Notes: generated by a model from the sequence alone, not told the origin. A stretch of DNA of 50,752 bases from Vitreoscilla sp. (GCA_018780145.1 JADMKA010000013.1:1-50752); one strand, 5' to 3'. Counted from the first letter of the stretch, positions 17,405-26,523 are shown. A program made the numbers and translations.

Positions 17405-17899
17405 GTCGACCTCCTCGATCGGTTTCGGCGAGCCGAGACCTTGGCCTCAGGTGTCGACGTGGCGATCATAAGAACCAGCAGGGACGCGCGCAACAGCGGT
17501 GAACGTTTGGATGGGTGGGAGGCGCAGGCTGGTGGCAGGGTCGGCCGGGTCGGTGCCACATTGCGCCGTGCCTGCCCGACCAGCGCCCAAGTCATTGACG
17601 CGATTCACTGATCAGCATAGTCTTCTCGAACGGACGCGGGCGGTTGCCGCAGTAGACGCTGGGGGGCTTGCGAACCTTGGACCTCCACGGTTGCAGCGCC
17701 TCAGTTCAGCCGGCAACGTTCGGTGCCACCTGCCCACGGTCGGCTTCATCACTGCTTGGGGCCATCGGTCCTTGTGGGTCTTGGTCAGGTCGTGGTCCAG
17801 GTCAGTTTCACCGGGGGTGCTGTGCAAATCGGTTGGAATCGAACGCGGGCATTGGACCCATCGCACCGGCACGTAGATGGCCCAGTCTGTCCGGCCGAG
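17405..17899. other. Divergent intergenic region between the two FG-GAP genes
   Basis: These roughly 500 bp hold the promoters of both FG-GAP genes. The minus-strand gene has a strong Shine-Dalgarno at its boundary. Several open frames cross the region on both strands, but none has a plausible start site or protein. I see no RNA gene, and no clear paired -35/-10 elements can be asserted. Confidence 0.4.
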
Positions 17900-20248
17900 G
17901 TGTCCAAGTCGGTCTCGAATGCGCTGGCAGTGTGTGCGGTGTGCGGCCTGGGATTTGGTTCGGCAGTTGTTCCCATGGCGGGTTGGGGCGCGGCGGCGCC
18001 TGTCGGATCGCCTTCCGACGAACCCAGGCCAGCGGCGAACCGAACGTCGCGTTCCACCCCCGCGGCAGGCCAAGTGGAACTCTCCGATATTGCCAACGGC
18101 GTCGGCGGCTTCATGATCAACGGCTCGTTCGAGCGGTACCGAAGCAATGGGAGCGTCAACAGTGCGGGCGATGTCAATGGCGACGGTCTTGGCGACTTGA
18201 TTGTCGGAATCCAAAGCAGCGCAGTTGGCAACCGCTTCGAGGCCGGGCGAAGCTATGTGGTCTTCGGGCAGACGGGAACCAGCGTAGTCAACCTCGCTGT
18301 TATCGAACTGGGCATCGGCGGTTTCGTGATCAACGGCGAATGCACCGGGGACCACAGCGGCAGCAATGCCTCGGGGGCTGGCGATGTCAATGGGGATGGG
18401 CTTGCCGACTTGATTGTCGGCGCGCCAGACGCGGCAGACATCTCTGGCCGCAGCTATGTGATTTTCGGCAAGTCCACCACCAGCCCGGTCAAGCTCTCGG
18501 CCGTCGCGGCAGGCGTTGGAGGCTTCGCCATCAACAACGAGGGGACCGCATATGGTGACTACAGCGGCCGAAGCGTGGCGAGTGCTGGCGACGTCAACGG
18601 CGACGGTCTGGCCGACCTGATCGTGGGCGCGCCGGACGACTCGTATCAGAATCATCTCGGCTTCGGCTATGTGGTGTTCGGGAAGACCGACAGCGCGCCG
18701 GTTGAACTGTCGGACGTCACGTCGGGTGGCGGTGGGTTTGTCATTCGCTCTGGACCAGAAATGGGCTGCAGCGTGGCAGGTGCGGGAGATATCAACGGCG
18801 ACGGTCTGGCCGACCTGATCATTGGCGTCGATCATGCCGGCGGCTACTACGGCTACCAAGGGCGCAGCTATGTGGTGTTTGGCAAGACCGACACCGCGCC
18901 AGTCGAGACCACCGCTGTCGATGCGGGTATGGGTGGCTTCGTCATCCGTGGCCAGTGCGTCCGCGAGTTCAGTGGACGCAGCGTGGCCGGCGCTGGTGAC
19001 CTCAACGGCGATGGCTTGGCCGATCTGCTCGTGGGGGCGCCATCGGGCATCCCAACAGGCGGCCCGACCCAAGGGCGCAGTTACGTGATCTTCGGCAAGG
19101 CGCAAACCACAGCCGTCGCCTTGTCCTCTGTGGCGGCGGGCATCGGCGGCTTCGTGGTCAATGGCGAGTTCACTGGCGACTTCAGTGGCTTGGGTGTTGC
19201 AGGTGCAGGCGATGTCAATGGTGACGGTCTGGCCGACATCATCATCGGTGCGCCAGGCAACGACATCAATGATCCCGGCTCTGGGCGGAGCTACGTCATC
19301 TTTGGCAAGACCGATACCGCCAGTGTGGCTCTCTCTGTGATCGCATCGGGCCAAGGGGGATTCGCCATCAACGGCCGATGGGAAAACGATGGGAGTGGCC
19401 GTAGCGTTGCGAGCGCATCGGATGTGGACGGAGACGGGTTGTCCGACATCGTCGTTGGTGGCGCCGAGAACACATTCGTCATCTTTGGCTCGACAGCCGG
19501 TGCGTTCAGCGATTCGGTGGTTGATCAACTGGGCGGGAGCGGCAGCGATACATTGACCGGAACCTCCGCAGCAGACGTACTGGTCGGTGGTGCAGGCAAC
19601 GACACATTGGTCGGCAACGGCGGCGCCGACGTGCTCTACGGCGGTTCTGGTGACGACACCCTTGTTGTGGACAAGAGCACTGTGAAGGCGTTGCAGAGCA
19701 AATTCGGCTTAGGCGGAAACCTTCAGCATCTGTCCCGCATGGATGGCGGCAGCGGCGTCGACACGCTGAAGCTCTCGGGCGCCAAGATCAAGCTGGATCT
19801 GACTAAGGTCGCCAACCAGGGAGCAAGTACGCCGGGTAGCGCCTCACGAATCGAGTCCATTGAGCGGATCGACTTGACCGGTAGCGGCAACAACACCGTC
19901 CTGCTGGGCTCACGAGACATTCGCGACATGGCGGGTATGAACCTGATCAACAGCGGCTCGCAGGCGGCACTCGGGTGGGCGAATGGAACCTATGTGTTTC
20001 CGTCGGTGGTCAGGAGACACCAACTCATCATCGACGGAAATGCGGGAGACACTGCCGACTTGACCAAGTATGGAAGCTTGTGGACTCTCGCTGGGACCGC
20101 CTTCAACAACAGCGTGCCCTACACCGTTTTCAACAGTGACAGCGGCGGGCCTCGGTTGCTTCGCACGCAGGTCCTGGTGGCGAGCGAGGTGACCACCATA
20201 TCGACGCCGGGCGGCGCTGCTCGACACCCCTCGGTAGCAACTCGTTGA
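17900..20248 (+). CDS. FG-GAP repeat / RTX-type surface protein (paralogue)
   Basis: This protein has about 782 residues from a GTG at 17900. That start was chosen because it gives a proper signal peptide (VSKSVSNALAVCAVCGLG..., ending near AAAP). The frame is open back to a GTG at 17723, but the added residues look non-coding. At least seven FG-GAP repeats follow, with DVNGDGLADLIVGAP loops and SYVIFGK strands, then RTX-like nonapeptides (GGAGNDTLVGNGGADVLYGGSGDDTL). The final beta-rich domain of about 190 residues closely matches the one in the divergent paralogue (IESIERIDLTG, RDIRDMAGMNLIN, RRHQLI). It is probably an exported Ca-binding surface protein. By eye its codon use is less GC-rich than its partner's, and it has no glycosyltransferase gene of its own downstream. 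Confidence 0.86.
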   Translation: MSKSVSNALAVCAVCGLGFGSAVVPMAGWGAAAPVGSPSDEPRPAANRTSRSTPAAGQVELSDIANGVGGFMINGSFERYRSNGSVNSAGDVNGDGLGDLIVGIQSSAVGNRFEAGRSYVVFGQTGTSVVNLAVIELGIGGFVINGECTGDHSGSNASGAGDVNGDGLADLIVGAPDAADISGRSYVIFGKSTTSPVKLSAVAAGVGGFAINNEGTAYGDYSGRSVASAGDVNGDGLADLIVGAPDDSYQNHLGFGYVVFGKTDSAPVELSDVTSGGGGFVIRSGPEMGCSVAGAGDINGDGLADLIIGVDHAGGYYGYQGRSYVVFGKTDTAPVETTAVDAGMGGFVIRGQCVREFSGRSVAGAGDLNGDGLADLLVGAPSGIPTGGPTQGRSYVIFGKAQTTAVALSSVAAGIGGFVVNGEFTGDFSGLGVAGAGDVNGDGLADIIIGAPGNDINDPGSGRSYVIFGKTDTASVALSVIASGQGGFAINGRWENDGSGRSVASASDVDGDGLSDIVVGGAENTFVIFGSTAGAFSDSVVDQLGGSGSDTLTGTSAADVLVGGAGNDTLVGNGGADVLYGGSGDDTLVVDKSTVKALQSKFGLGGNLQHLSRMDGGSGVDTLKLSGAKIKLDLTKVANQGASTPGSASRIESIERIDLTGSGNNTVLLGSRDIRDMAGMNLINSGSQAALGWANGTYVFPSVVRRHQLIIDGNAGDTADLTKYGSLWTLAGTAFNNSVPYTVFNSDSGGPRLLRTQVLVASEVTTISTPGGAARHPSVATR

Positions 20249-20590
20249 TCAAGCGCGTAGATGGATGGGCGAGTGACCTATCGCCTCGCGGGTCGCAATT
20301 GGTGCTGTCCAGGAGCGAACCTGTGAACTGTGCGGCATTGGGGCTCTGGATCGGTTCTACGTAAGTTGGGGGCAGACCTGGCAAATGAGAAGCACAACTC
20401 GTCGCGCGCAAAGCCGTCAAACCATACTGATCAGGCTTCAGGGCAAATGCCTGGTGCCACGGTGACCCTGTTGGACCCCAAGGGCCTGCTTGCCCACGGC
20501 GGCACGCTTACGAACGAGCAATCGGGAACCACGTGTCACCCGAAGGCAGGCGGCGCAATCTCGATGGCAGGCCCGCGAAGCTGTGCCAGG
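20249..20590. other. 342-bp region without a recognised gene
   Basis: This stretch lies between the end of the FG-GAP paralogue and the convergent vapC. A short open frame from about 20443 reads MPGATVTLLDPKGLLAHGG and then runs into vapC without a recognisable product. No terminator hairpin or RNA gene stands out. Confidence 0.35.
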
Positions 20591-20986
20591 TCAGAGCACT
20601 TTGACGCCCGGCAGCTTGCGCATGCCTCGATCGAAGGTTGCGGTGAAGTCGCAACCGAGCCGGGCATGCTTGGCGACAATCAGGCAGTCGGCGAATCCGC
20701 AGGAGCCTGCTTCGAAAAGACTGAGTGCCGCCACGACGGCTTCGCGATCCTCGAGTGCGAACGCGGTCTCCTCCAACAGGCTGCGCACCGCGGTCAACTG
20801 GGCTTGCTTGTCCTGCTCAAAGGCCGACTTCAACGTCCAGACCGCTTCCATCAGAACGACATCCGTCACCAGCAAAGAACCTGGCATGTCGCCGTGCGCC
20901 GCCAACAGCGCGTCGATGCGCTTGTTCTGCGCTAGGTCATCATTGAGCCACAGGCGCAGCAGGATGTTGGTGTCGATGCCGATCAT
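20591..20986 (-). CDS. vapC: PIN-domain ribonuclease toxin (VapC family)
   Basis: This 131-residue cytoplasmic toxin is a PIN-domain RNase. The four acidic metal ligands are visible: D5 in MIGIDTNILLR, the Glu in VLMEAVWTL, the Asp in GFADCLIVA and the Asp in TATFDRGM. VapC enzymes cut tRNA or rRNA and are blocked by their antitoxin. Its ATG overlaps the antitoxin stop by 4 nt (ATGA), the standard coupled antitoxin-toxin arrangement. The AGSCGFADCLI segment places it in the subgroup that pairs with AbrB-fold antitoxins. Confidence 0.92.
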   Translation of the reverse strand: MIGIDTNILLRLWLNDDLAQNKRIDALLAAHGDMPGSLLVTDVVLMEAVWTLKSAFEQDKQAQLTAVRSLLEETAFALEDREAVVAALSLFEAGSCGFADCLIVAKHARLGCDFTATFDRGMRKLPGVKVL

Positions 20987-21261
20987 CGGCCGGCAGACTT
21001 GCGGCCCGCTGGGCCGGGTGCGTGCTTGGCGCGCAGGTGCTTGGCCACGGCCTCATCCATTTGCTCGACGGTCAGTGGTGCGGCGTACGGAGACTTGAGC
21101 AACCCCCGGATGCGCCGAGCGTCGGGTTGGACGTGCCGGGCGGTGATCGTGTTGTCGGCCTGGATCTGGAAGTCGAGGATCGCTCCGGCATCCAGCTTCA
21201 GACGGTCGCGAATCTCCTTGGGCAGGGTGAGTTGTCCCTTGCTGGTCAGTGTGGCGAACAC
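20983..21261 (-). CDS. vapB: AbrB/MazE-fold antitoxin (VapB type)
   Basis: This 92-residue protein has an N-terminal swapped-hairpin DNA-binding domain (LTSKGQLTLPKEIRDRLKLDAGAILDF, residues 4-32) of the SpoVT/AbrB superfamily. The C-terminus (about 50-92) is charged and probably wraps the PIN toxin. The start is a GTG with an AAGGGA site upstream. It should bind its own promoter; a perfect palindrome lies 27-53 nt upstream of the start. Together with vapC it forms a type II toxin-antitoxin operon, likely stabilising the locus or responding to stress. Confidence 0.9.
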   Translation of the reverse strand: MFATLTSKGQLTLPKEIRDRLKLDAGAILDFQIQADNTITARHVQPDARRIRGLLKSPYAAPLTVEQMDEAVAKHLRAKHAPGPAGRKSAGR

Positions 21262-21287
21262 AATGGCGTCCCTTCTGGATCGAAAGA

Positions 21288-21314
21288 TTCCTTACATTGT
21301 ATCCTGGTAAGGAA
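21288..21314. promoter_or_regulatory. Perfect inverted repeat, probable VapBC operator
   Basis: TTCCTTAC-N11-GTAAGGAA lies directly upstream of vapB. The minus-strand sequence TACAAT inside the spacer fits a -10 box, so binding here by the AbrB-fold antitoxin would block transcription. The symmetry and position are seen in the sequence; binding by VapB is inferred from the family. Confidence 0.65.
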
Positions 21315-21398
21315 ACCCGCGCGAACCTCTGATCCCTGCGGGAAACGAAGGCTCCGCGCCGCCGTGGGATGCAAGTGATGCCGCGGGGCTACGCCAAA

Positions 21399-21490
21399 TT
21401 TTGCACCTGAAGTCCGAGTGAGAACCTAAGTGCCTGTCGGGCGTCAATATCTTATCTACCTGACCCCGAAAACCCCACAGCGGGCCCCAC
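21399..21490 (+). repeat. Att-like module A (TTTTGCACCTGAAG ... CCCC-N5-CCCCAC-N6-CCCCAC)
   Basis: This module starts with TTTTGCACCTGAAG (21399-21412), and 74 nt after its first base comes CCCCAC-N6-CCCCAC (21473-21490), preceded by one more CCCC at 21464. The same layout recurs at 44115-44207, and the triple CCCC pattern recurs at 43970-43996. The arm-like spaced repeats resemble binding arms of tyrosine recombinases, but no integrase gene is present. The rest of 21315-21606 has no gene that I can support. Confidence 0.45.
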
Positions 21491-21606
21491 ATGTCGAACA
21501 TGCAGCGCCGCGCTGTTTCAGTTGTCCGTTGAGCGTGCGGCCTCGTGACTGCAGCCTGCGCTGAAACTCCTCGCCGAAGCGAATCTGCAATCCTGTTGCA
21601 GAGCAA

Positions 21607-22530
21607 TCAATCGGCAGTCTCAAGTTGCGCCGGGTCAAACAGAAGGTAGCCTGCCGCGCGCTGGGCAGACCTGTCCCCGTCGTCGCTGACGATCAGGATT
21701 TTCTCCATGCCACCAATGACAGCTGTGCCAATGCCCTCAGCCTTCTCGAAGCTCGACTGTCCAGGAAGGGTGACGCGGCGCGCTGGCGAACCTGGTCGGC
21801 CACTCCAACGCCAGAGGTCAAAGGACGCGGGTTCGCGTGAAGTCGGGCCACCAATGATCAGGTACGCATCCAACGTGGGAATGTAGGCCAAGCTGCGGAT
21901 GCCGTGACCGCCAAGGTCCAGCTCTTCGAGCAAAGCAGCGATCCTGGGTGCCTCATCGGAATCAAAGACAGCCACGGGGTTCTCGACACGGGCGATGAGT
22001 GCCCGACCGTCGTGCAAGGGACTGCGAAAGCCGAGCAACAGTTGCTGCCGATCGGGGCTGATCTCCAACCCTTCGATATTGAGTCCGCCATGGGCTTTGA
22101 CGTCGCGTACCCGTGCAGCTGCCGCCAGCAAGGCATGTTGCGAAGTCAGCGCCGCAATCAACCCATCGACGACCTTGGGCGCCACGACACGGTCTGCCTC
22201 GACGCGAAACCGGACCAGCTTCTCACGAGACGTCTTGCTGTCGCCATCGCCATCGCGTGAATGTGATGTGATGGCATAGACAAACCCTGCGCCGTCCGCA
22301 GCCAGCGCTTCGAGATCGTCCAGGTTCCAGAATGAATTGAACATCTGCAGTACCCCGGCGGTCAATGCAGTGGCATTGACCGTGCCATCGGCGCCGAAGG
22401 TCACCAGGCTCAGCGGATGTTCCTTCTCGTCCTCGACGACGAGAAACCGCCCGTCCGGGAGTTGCTGGATTGCCGACGGTTCGTAGATGCCGGGCAACGG
22501 TTTGAAGCCGGGAACTCTGCCTTTGGTCAT
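21607..22530 (-). CDS. DUF3616 domain protein
   Basis: This 307-residue protein resembles DUF3616 proteins and has no export signal. Characteristic stretches are GIYEPSAIQQLPDGRFLVVEDE at the N-terminus, NSFWNLDDLEALAADGAGFVYAITSHS, the GGLNIEGLEISPDRQQLLLGFRSP block and the final EKAEGIGTAVIGGMEKILIVSDDG. The pattern suggests a beta-propeller with phytase-like acidic loops. No enzyme activity is established for the family as far as I know. It is divergent from the EEP-family gene (154 bp apart). Confidence 0.82.
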   Translation of the reverse strand: MTKGRVPGFKPLPGIYEPSAIQQLPDGRFLVVEDEKEHPLSLVTFGADGTVNATALTAGVLQMFNSFWNLDDLEALAADGAGFVYAITSHSRDGDGDSKTSREKLVRFRVEADRVVAPKVVDGLIAALTSQHALLAAAARVRDVKAHGGLNIEGLEISPDRQQLLLGFRSPLHDGRALIARVENPVAVFDSDEAPRIAALLEELDLGGHGIRSLAYIPTLDAYLIIGGPTSREPASFDLWRWSGRPGSPARRVTLPGQSSFEKAEGIGTAVIGGMEKILIVSDDGDRSAQRAAGYLLFDPAQLETAD

Positions 22531-22684
22531 CCTGCATTCTGAACCCGATCAGGTCAAGTGTGCGCCGCGTTCATCGGGCTGTGCCGGTGCGCCCCATCGA
22601 CGTTGCTCGGCTGACCATCAGGCCCCATGCGTCGAGCGCATGATGGCGACGTTCAGGTTGACGCTGATCGCAGGTGGGGTAGAC

Positions 22685-23536
22685 ATGAAGCTCATCACTT
22701 GGAACATTCAATGGGGGCGCGGTGTAGACGGCCGCGTGGATCTGGATCGGGTCGTGGCCCACGCGCAGCGGTTCGCGGACTTCGACGTGCTGTGCGTCCA
22801 GGAGGTATCGGCTGGGCACCACCAGCTCTCCGGCTGCGATGGCAGCGACCAATTCGAGCAGCTCGCGACGCGTCTCGGCGGCTACGAGCCGGTTGCCGGG
22901 GTTGCGACCGATGTGCTCGGATCCGATGGTCGACGCCGCAGGTTCGGAAACATGCTGTTTTCGCGCCTTCCGGTGCGCCAGGTGTTCCGGCATCTGCTTC
23001 CCTGGCCCGTCGAGGCCGGAGTCATGAGCATGCAGCGGGTGGCGATCGAGGCGACCCTCGACACGCCGCTCGGCCTGCTGCGCGTGACGACCACCCACCT
23101 CGAGTACTACTCGGCGCACCAGCGCGCAGCCCAGATCGATCGGCTGCGCGAGTTGCATCGTGAGGCCGTGGCGCATGCGCGGTCGCCGCGGCCCGGTACC
23201 GCGTCGGATGGCGCGTTCGAGCCCATGCCTCGCGCGGCAGCGGCTGTACTCGTGGGTGACCTGAACTTCAAGCCCGGCGATCCGGATCACTCCCGCTTGT
23301 TGGCGCCGATGGGCCCGGGCACGCCTGCGTACCGCGATGCCTGGGAACTGGCTCACGCGTGCCGCCCGCACGTGCCGACGGTCGGTGTGCACGACAAGGA
23401 ACAATGGCCAGGAGAACCCTTCACCTTTGACTTCGTCTGCGTCAGCGAGGACATCGCGGGTCGTGTGTGCGATGTGCGGGTCGACGAAACCACCACCGCG
23501 TCGGACCACCAGCCGATGTTGCTCGAACTGGCCTGA
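22685..23536 (+). CDS. Endonuclease/exonuclease/phosphatase (EEP) family hydrolase
   Basis: This 283-residue cytoplasmic metallo-phosphoesterase shows all the family motifs: KLITWNIQWG (metal Asn), LCVQEV (metal Glu), HLEYYSAHQRAAQI, VGDLNFKP (catalytic Asp and Asn), FDFVCVS and the closing SDHQPMLLEL with the catalytic His. The substrate could be DNA, a phospholipid or an inositol phosphate. The start at 22685 puts the first beta strand at the N-terminus; the frame is open back to 22487 without good codon use. Confidence 0.88.
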   Translation: MKLITWNIQWGRGVDGRVDLDRVVAHAQRFADFDVLCVQEVSAGHHQLSGCDGSDQFEQLATRLGGYEPVAGVATDVLGSDGRRRRFGNMLFSRLPVRQVFRHLLPWPVEAGVMSMQRVAIEATLDTPLGLLRVTTTHLEYYSAHQRAAQIDRLRELHREAVAHARSPRPGTASDGAFEPMPRAAAAVLVGDLNFKPGDPDHSRLLAPMGPGTPAYRDAWELAHACRPHVPTVGVHDKEQWPGEPFTFDFVCVSEDIAGRVCDVRVDETTTASDHQPMLLELA

Positions 23537-23653
23537 GACTTCACTCACGAGTCTGTCATGAAACGTGCAGACCATCAGGTTCGTCCGATAGGTGCCGATA
23601 CCGAAGTCGATGCGGCACGCAAGTCGCAGTCCCATCGCGAGGAGTGAACCGCC

Positions 23654-25465
23654 TTGAATACACCTGCCATCACACCGGCTCTTGCGGCGATGCGCCGTAG
23701 CCTGGATGAGGCCTTGAAGCTTCAGACCGTCGGACAGATCCTTGCCCGCAAGCACCTGGTGGCCCACTACCAGCCCATCGTGCAGCTCAAGGACGGCGCT
23801 GTGATGGGCCATGAGAGCCTGATCCGTGGCCCGGCGGATTCGCCGCTGCGCACACCCGATGCCCTGTTCCAGGCTGCGCGGGGAGAGGACCTCACTGTCG
23901 AGCTGGAGCAGGCCTGCCTGCGCGAGGGGCTTCGTTCCTGGGCGAACCACGCGCCCGGCAAGCGCCTGTTCCTGAACCTCAGCGCCAGCGCCATCGTCGA
24001 GCTGGTGAACCGGGTGTCGGTTCCCGGCGTGATGAAGGCGCTCGATGCCGCGGAGGTCTCGCCGGCAGCGCTGGTGATCGAGATCACCGAACACGAGCAC
24101 ATCACCGACCTACCCCGGTTGATCGACGCGGCTTCCGCCCTGCGTGCTCAAGGCTTGCGCTTTGCACTGGATGATTTCGGTGACGGCCGATCGAGCCTGC
24201 GGCTGTGGGCCGAACTGCGCCCCGAGATCGTGAAGATCGACAAGTACTTCATCCACGGTCTGCAGGACGAGGCGGTCAAGGTTCAAACATTGAAAGGGCT
24301 GACGCGGTTCGCCGAGACTTTCGGTACCGTGCTCGTCGCCGAAGGCATCGAGACCGAGGCCGAACTGCAGATTGTTCGTGACCTCGGAATCGAGCTTGGC
24401 CAGGGATACTTCCTTGGCCGACCTGAACCCGTACCGGCCATGGCGGTGCTCCAAAGAGCGGGCGACGTGATCGCCAGTTCAATGATCGCCGTCTTGCCCG
24501 AAATGACGCGCGCTGCGAACGCCAACTTCACCGTCGAGCGGCTGGCGGTCCGTGCGCCTGTCCTTGGCCCAGATGTGTCGATCGACGACGTCGCAAGAGC
24601 CTTTGCCGACGACTCGACCCTGCGTGCCATGGCAATTGTCGATGGCGAGCGGCCCGTTGGGTTGCTGAACCGACAAGCCTTCGTTGATCGCTATGCGAGG
24701 CCCTACTTCAAGGAGCTCTATGGTCGCAAGCCGTGCATGTTGTTTGCCAACACAACACCACTGATCCTGGACAAGCACACCGGGCTGGACGCGATGACGG
24801 CGGTCCTGACGTCATCGGACCAACGCTACCTGACCGAGGGCTTCATCGTCACCGAAGGCGGCCGCTACCTGGGCCTGGGAACCGGCGAACAGCTCGTGCG
24901 GGTCGTGACCGAGGTCAGGATCGAGGCCGCGCGGCACGCCAATCCGCTGACCCATCTGCCCGGCAACATCCCGATCAGCGAGCACATCGACCGGCTGCTG
25001 GCCAGCGGCGGAGAGTTCGTGGCCTGCTATGGCGACCTGAATGACTTCAAGCCTTACAACGACCACTACGGCTATTGGCGCGGCGACGAAATGATCCGCC
25101 TGGTGGCTCGGACGCTGGTGTCGCACTGCGACCCGCGCCGAGATTTCGTCGGCCACGTCGGTGGCGACGATTTCGTGGTGCTGTTCCAGAGCGACGACTG
25201 GCTCGATCGTTGCGAGCGGATCGTTTCCACATTCAACCAGCTGGCCTTGTCCCTGTTCGACGAGGATGCGTTGGCAAACGGCGGCATCGAGGCTGAAGAC
25301 CGGCACGGCGTGCGGCGGTTCTTCAAGTGCACCTCGCTGTCCATCGGCGCGGTGCCGGTGCGCCCCGGTGTGTTCACTCGGCCCGAACAAGTGGCCTCCG
25401 CGGCCGCCGCGGCCAAACACAAGGCCAAGCTTTCAAGTATTGGGTTAGCCATCGAAGGCTGTTGA
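23654..25465 (+). CDS. EAL-CBS-GGDEF c-di-GMP signalling protein
   Basis: This 603-residue protein starts at a TTG with a GAGGAG site upstream; an in-frame ATG lies at 23690. The order is an EAL phosphodiesterase domain (about 30-270), a CBS pair (about 285-410) and a GGDEF domain (about 425-600). The EAL site has E54 (ESLIR variant), NLSAS, EITEHE, LDDFGDG, KIDKYF and EGIETEAE with the later Q, so all the metal and catalytic residues are present. The GGDEF site reads GGDDF (residues 503-507), which can still support cyclase activity, with the nucleotide-binding DLNDFKPYND loop intact. The CBS pair probably senses adenine nucleotides. It could switch between making and breaking c-di-GMP. No transmembrane segment is seen. 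Confidence 0.9.
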   Translation: MNTPAITPALAAMRRSLDEALKLQTVGQILARKHLVAHYQPIVQLKDGAVMGHESLIRGPADSPLRTPDALFQAARGEDLTVELEQACLREGLRSWANHAPGKRLFLNLSASAIVELVNRVSVPGVMKALDAAEVSPAALVIEITEHEHITDLPRLIDAASALRAQGLRFALDDFGDGRSSLRLWAELRPEIVKIDKYFIHGLQDEAVKVQTLKGLTRFAETFGTVLVAEGIETEAELQIVRDLGIELGQGYFLGRPEPVPAMAVLQRAGDVIASSMIAVLPEMTRAANANFTVERLAVRAPVLGPDVSIDDVARAFADDSTLRAMAIVDGERPVGLLNRQAFVDRYARPYFKELYGRKPCMLFANTTPLILDKHTGLDAMTAVLTSSDQRYLTEGFIVTEGGRYLGLGTGEQLVRVVTEVRIEAARHANPLTHLPGNIPISEHIDRLLASGGEFVACYGDLNDFKPYNDHYGYWRGDEMIRLVARTLVSHCDPRRDFVGHVGGDDFVVLFQSDDWLDRCERIVSTFNQLALSLFDEDALANGGIEAEDRHGVRRFFKCTSLSIGAVPVRPGVFTRPEQVASAAAAAKHKAKLSSIGLAIEGC

Positions 25466-25485
25466 TCCTCGCGCGGAGAGAATGG

Positions 25486-26523
25486 TCACGCAAACCACTT
25501 CTTGATGTCCACGGTCGACCGGTTCCCGACATTCTCGAAGTGGTCATCCAGCCACGCAGTGGCTCTGGCCTGACCTTGCTCCCTGAGCCGTTCGAGGAAC
25601 GGGGGGTGAGCCAGCAGCTTGGTGTCGGTACGCTGCAGGCTGGCCAGTCGGCTGGAATCGATCATGTGGAAGCGCGCCTTCTTGAGGCGCCGCTCCAGCC
25701 GGCCCATCGGCATGAAGCCGGGACCTGCATAGTCCACTGCCTGGGCGAACATCCGCATCTCCCGCATGAAGTGCGCGCTGAACGCCAACTCGAGTATCCG
25801 GGCCTCGATCTCCTCGACGGTGCGCGGCGTGACGTCACGCTGCAATGGGCTCAACAGGACGAGCAGCACGTCGCGAGAATCGCAGTCGTAGACGAGTGGG
25901 AAGACTGCAGGATTGGCCGAGAAACCGCCATCCCAGTAGGGCTCGCCGTCGATCTCCACCGCGTGGTGGATCTTGGGCAGGCAGGCGGAGGCGAGCAGCA
26001 TGTCCAGCGTGAGTTCCCTTTCGCGAAACACGCGCAGCTTCCCAGTGTTCGCCTGCGTCGCACCCACAAAGAGCTTGAACGGACAGGATGTGCGTAGCCG
26101 TTCAAAGTCGACCTGCTGCGCGATCAGGTCGCGCAGGGGATTCAGGTCAAAGGGGTTCAATTGCGACGGCGAAAAGAAGCCCGCCCAATTTGCCAGCAGT
26201 TTGCTGCTCGGTGACAGGGTGATCGCATCGCCCTCGCCCTGGGTGACCATGCCCAACGGCATTTGCCTGCCCACGCCGGTCCAGAAATCGTTCAATGCCT
26301 GGCGAGCACCGGCACGCTCCCCCTGCATCCAGCCGTTCGCAAGGACGACGGCGTTCATGGCGCCCGCACTGCTGCCGCTGAAACCTTCGAACTCAGCCCG
26401 CGGATCCGCCAGCAGCGCGTCCAGAACACCCCAGGTGAAGGCGCCATGCGCGCCACCGCCTTGCAGCGCCAGGCTGATGCGGCGCGGCGGTCTGCGCAGG
26501 TGTGACCACCAATCGGCAGGCAT
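25486..26523 (-). CDS. Patatin-like phospholipase
   Basis: This 345-residue serine hydrolase has the patatin catalytic set: oxyanion loop LALQGGGAHGAFTWGVLDALL, nucleophile Ser in FSGSSAGAMNAVV and the dyad Asp in YWDGGFSANPA. The start at 26523 was chosen because the family fold begins right after it; the open frame back to 26670 overlaps the end of the TRAP permease gene. No signal peptide is visible. The substrate could be phospholipids or other acyl esters. It follows the TRAP transporter genes on the same strand and may be read from the same transcript. Confidence 0.88.
   Translation of the reverse strand: MPADWWSHLRRPPRRISLALQGGGAHGAFTWGVLDALLADPRAEFEGFSGSSAGAMNAVVLANGWMQGERAGARQALNDFWTGVGRQMPLGMVTQGEGDAITLSPSSKLLANWAGFFSPSQLNPFDLNPLRDLIAQQVDFERLRTSCPFKLFVGATQANTGKLRVFRERELTLDMLLASACLPKIHHAVEIDGEPYWDGGFSANPAVFPLVYDCDSRDVLLVLLSPLQRDVTPRTVEEIEARILELAFSAHFMREMRMFAQAVDYAGPGFMPMGRLERRLKKARFHMIDSSRLASLQRTDTKLLAHPPFLERLREQGQARATAWLDDHFENVGNRSTVDIKKWFA

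Noticed and set aside
17612-19528. 638-residue minus-strand open frame antisense to the FG-GAP paralogue
   Set aside because: Same shadow pattern as above (DNQVGQTVAVDIA units); the + strand protein is clearly the real one.
21292-21638. Minus-strand frames of 104 and 60 residues upstream of vapB
   Set aside because: They read through repeat module A (CGARCGVFGVR) and have no family; not genes.
23558-23647. 29-codon open frame (MKRADHQVRPIG...) just before the EAL-CBS-GGDEF gene
   Set aside because: It ends 6 nt before the TTG start and could be a leader peptide, but it has no clear ribosome site and nothing else supports it.
22571-24100. 509-residue minus-strand frame across the EEP and EAL genes
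   Set aside because: Antisense to two genes with complete catalytic motifs; the composition is that of a high-GC shadow.
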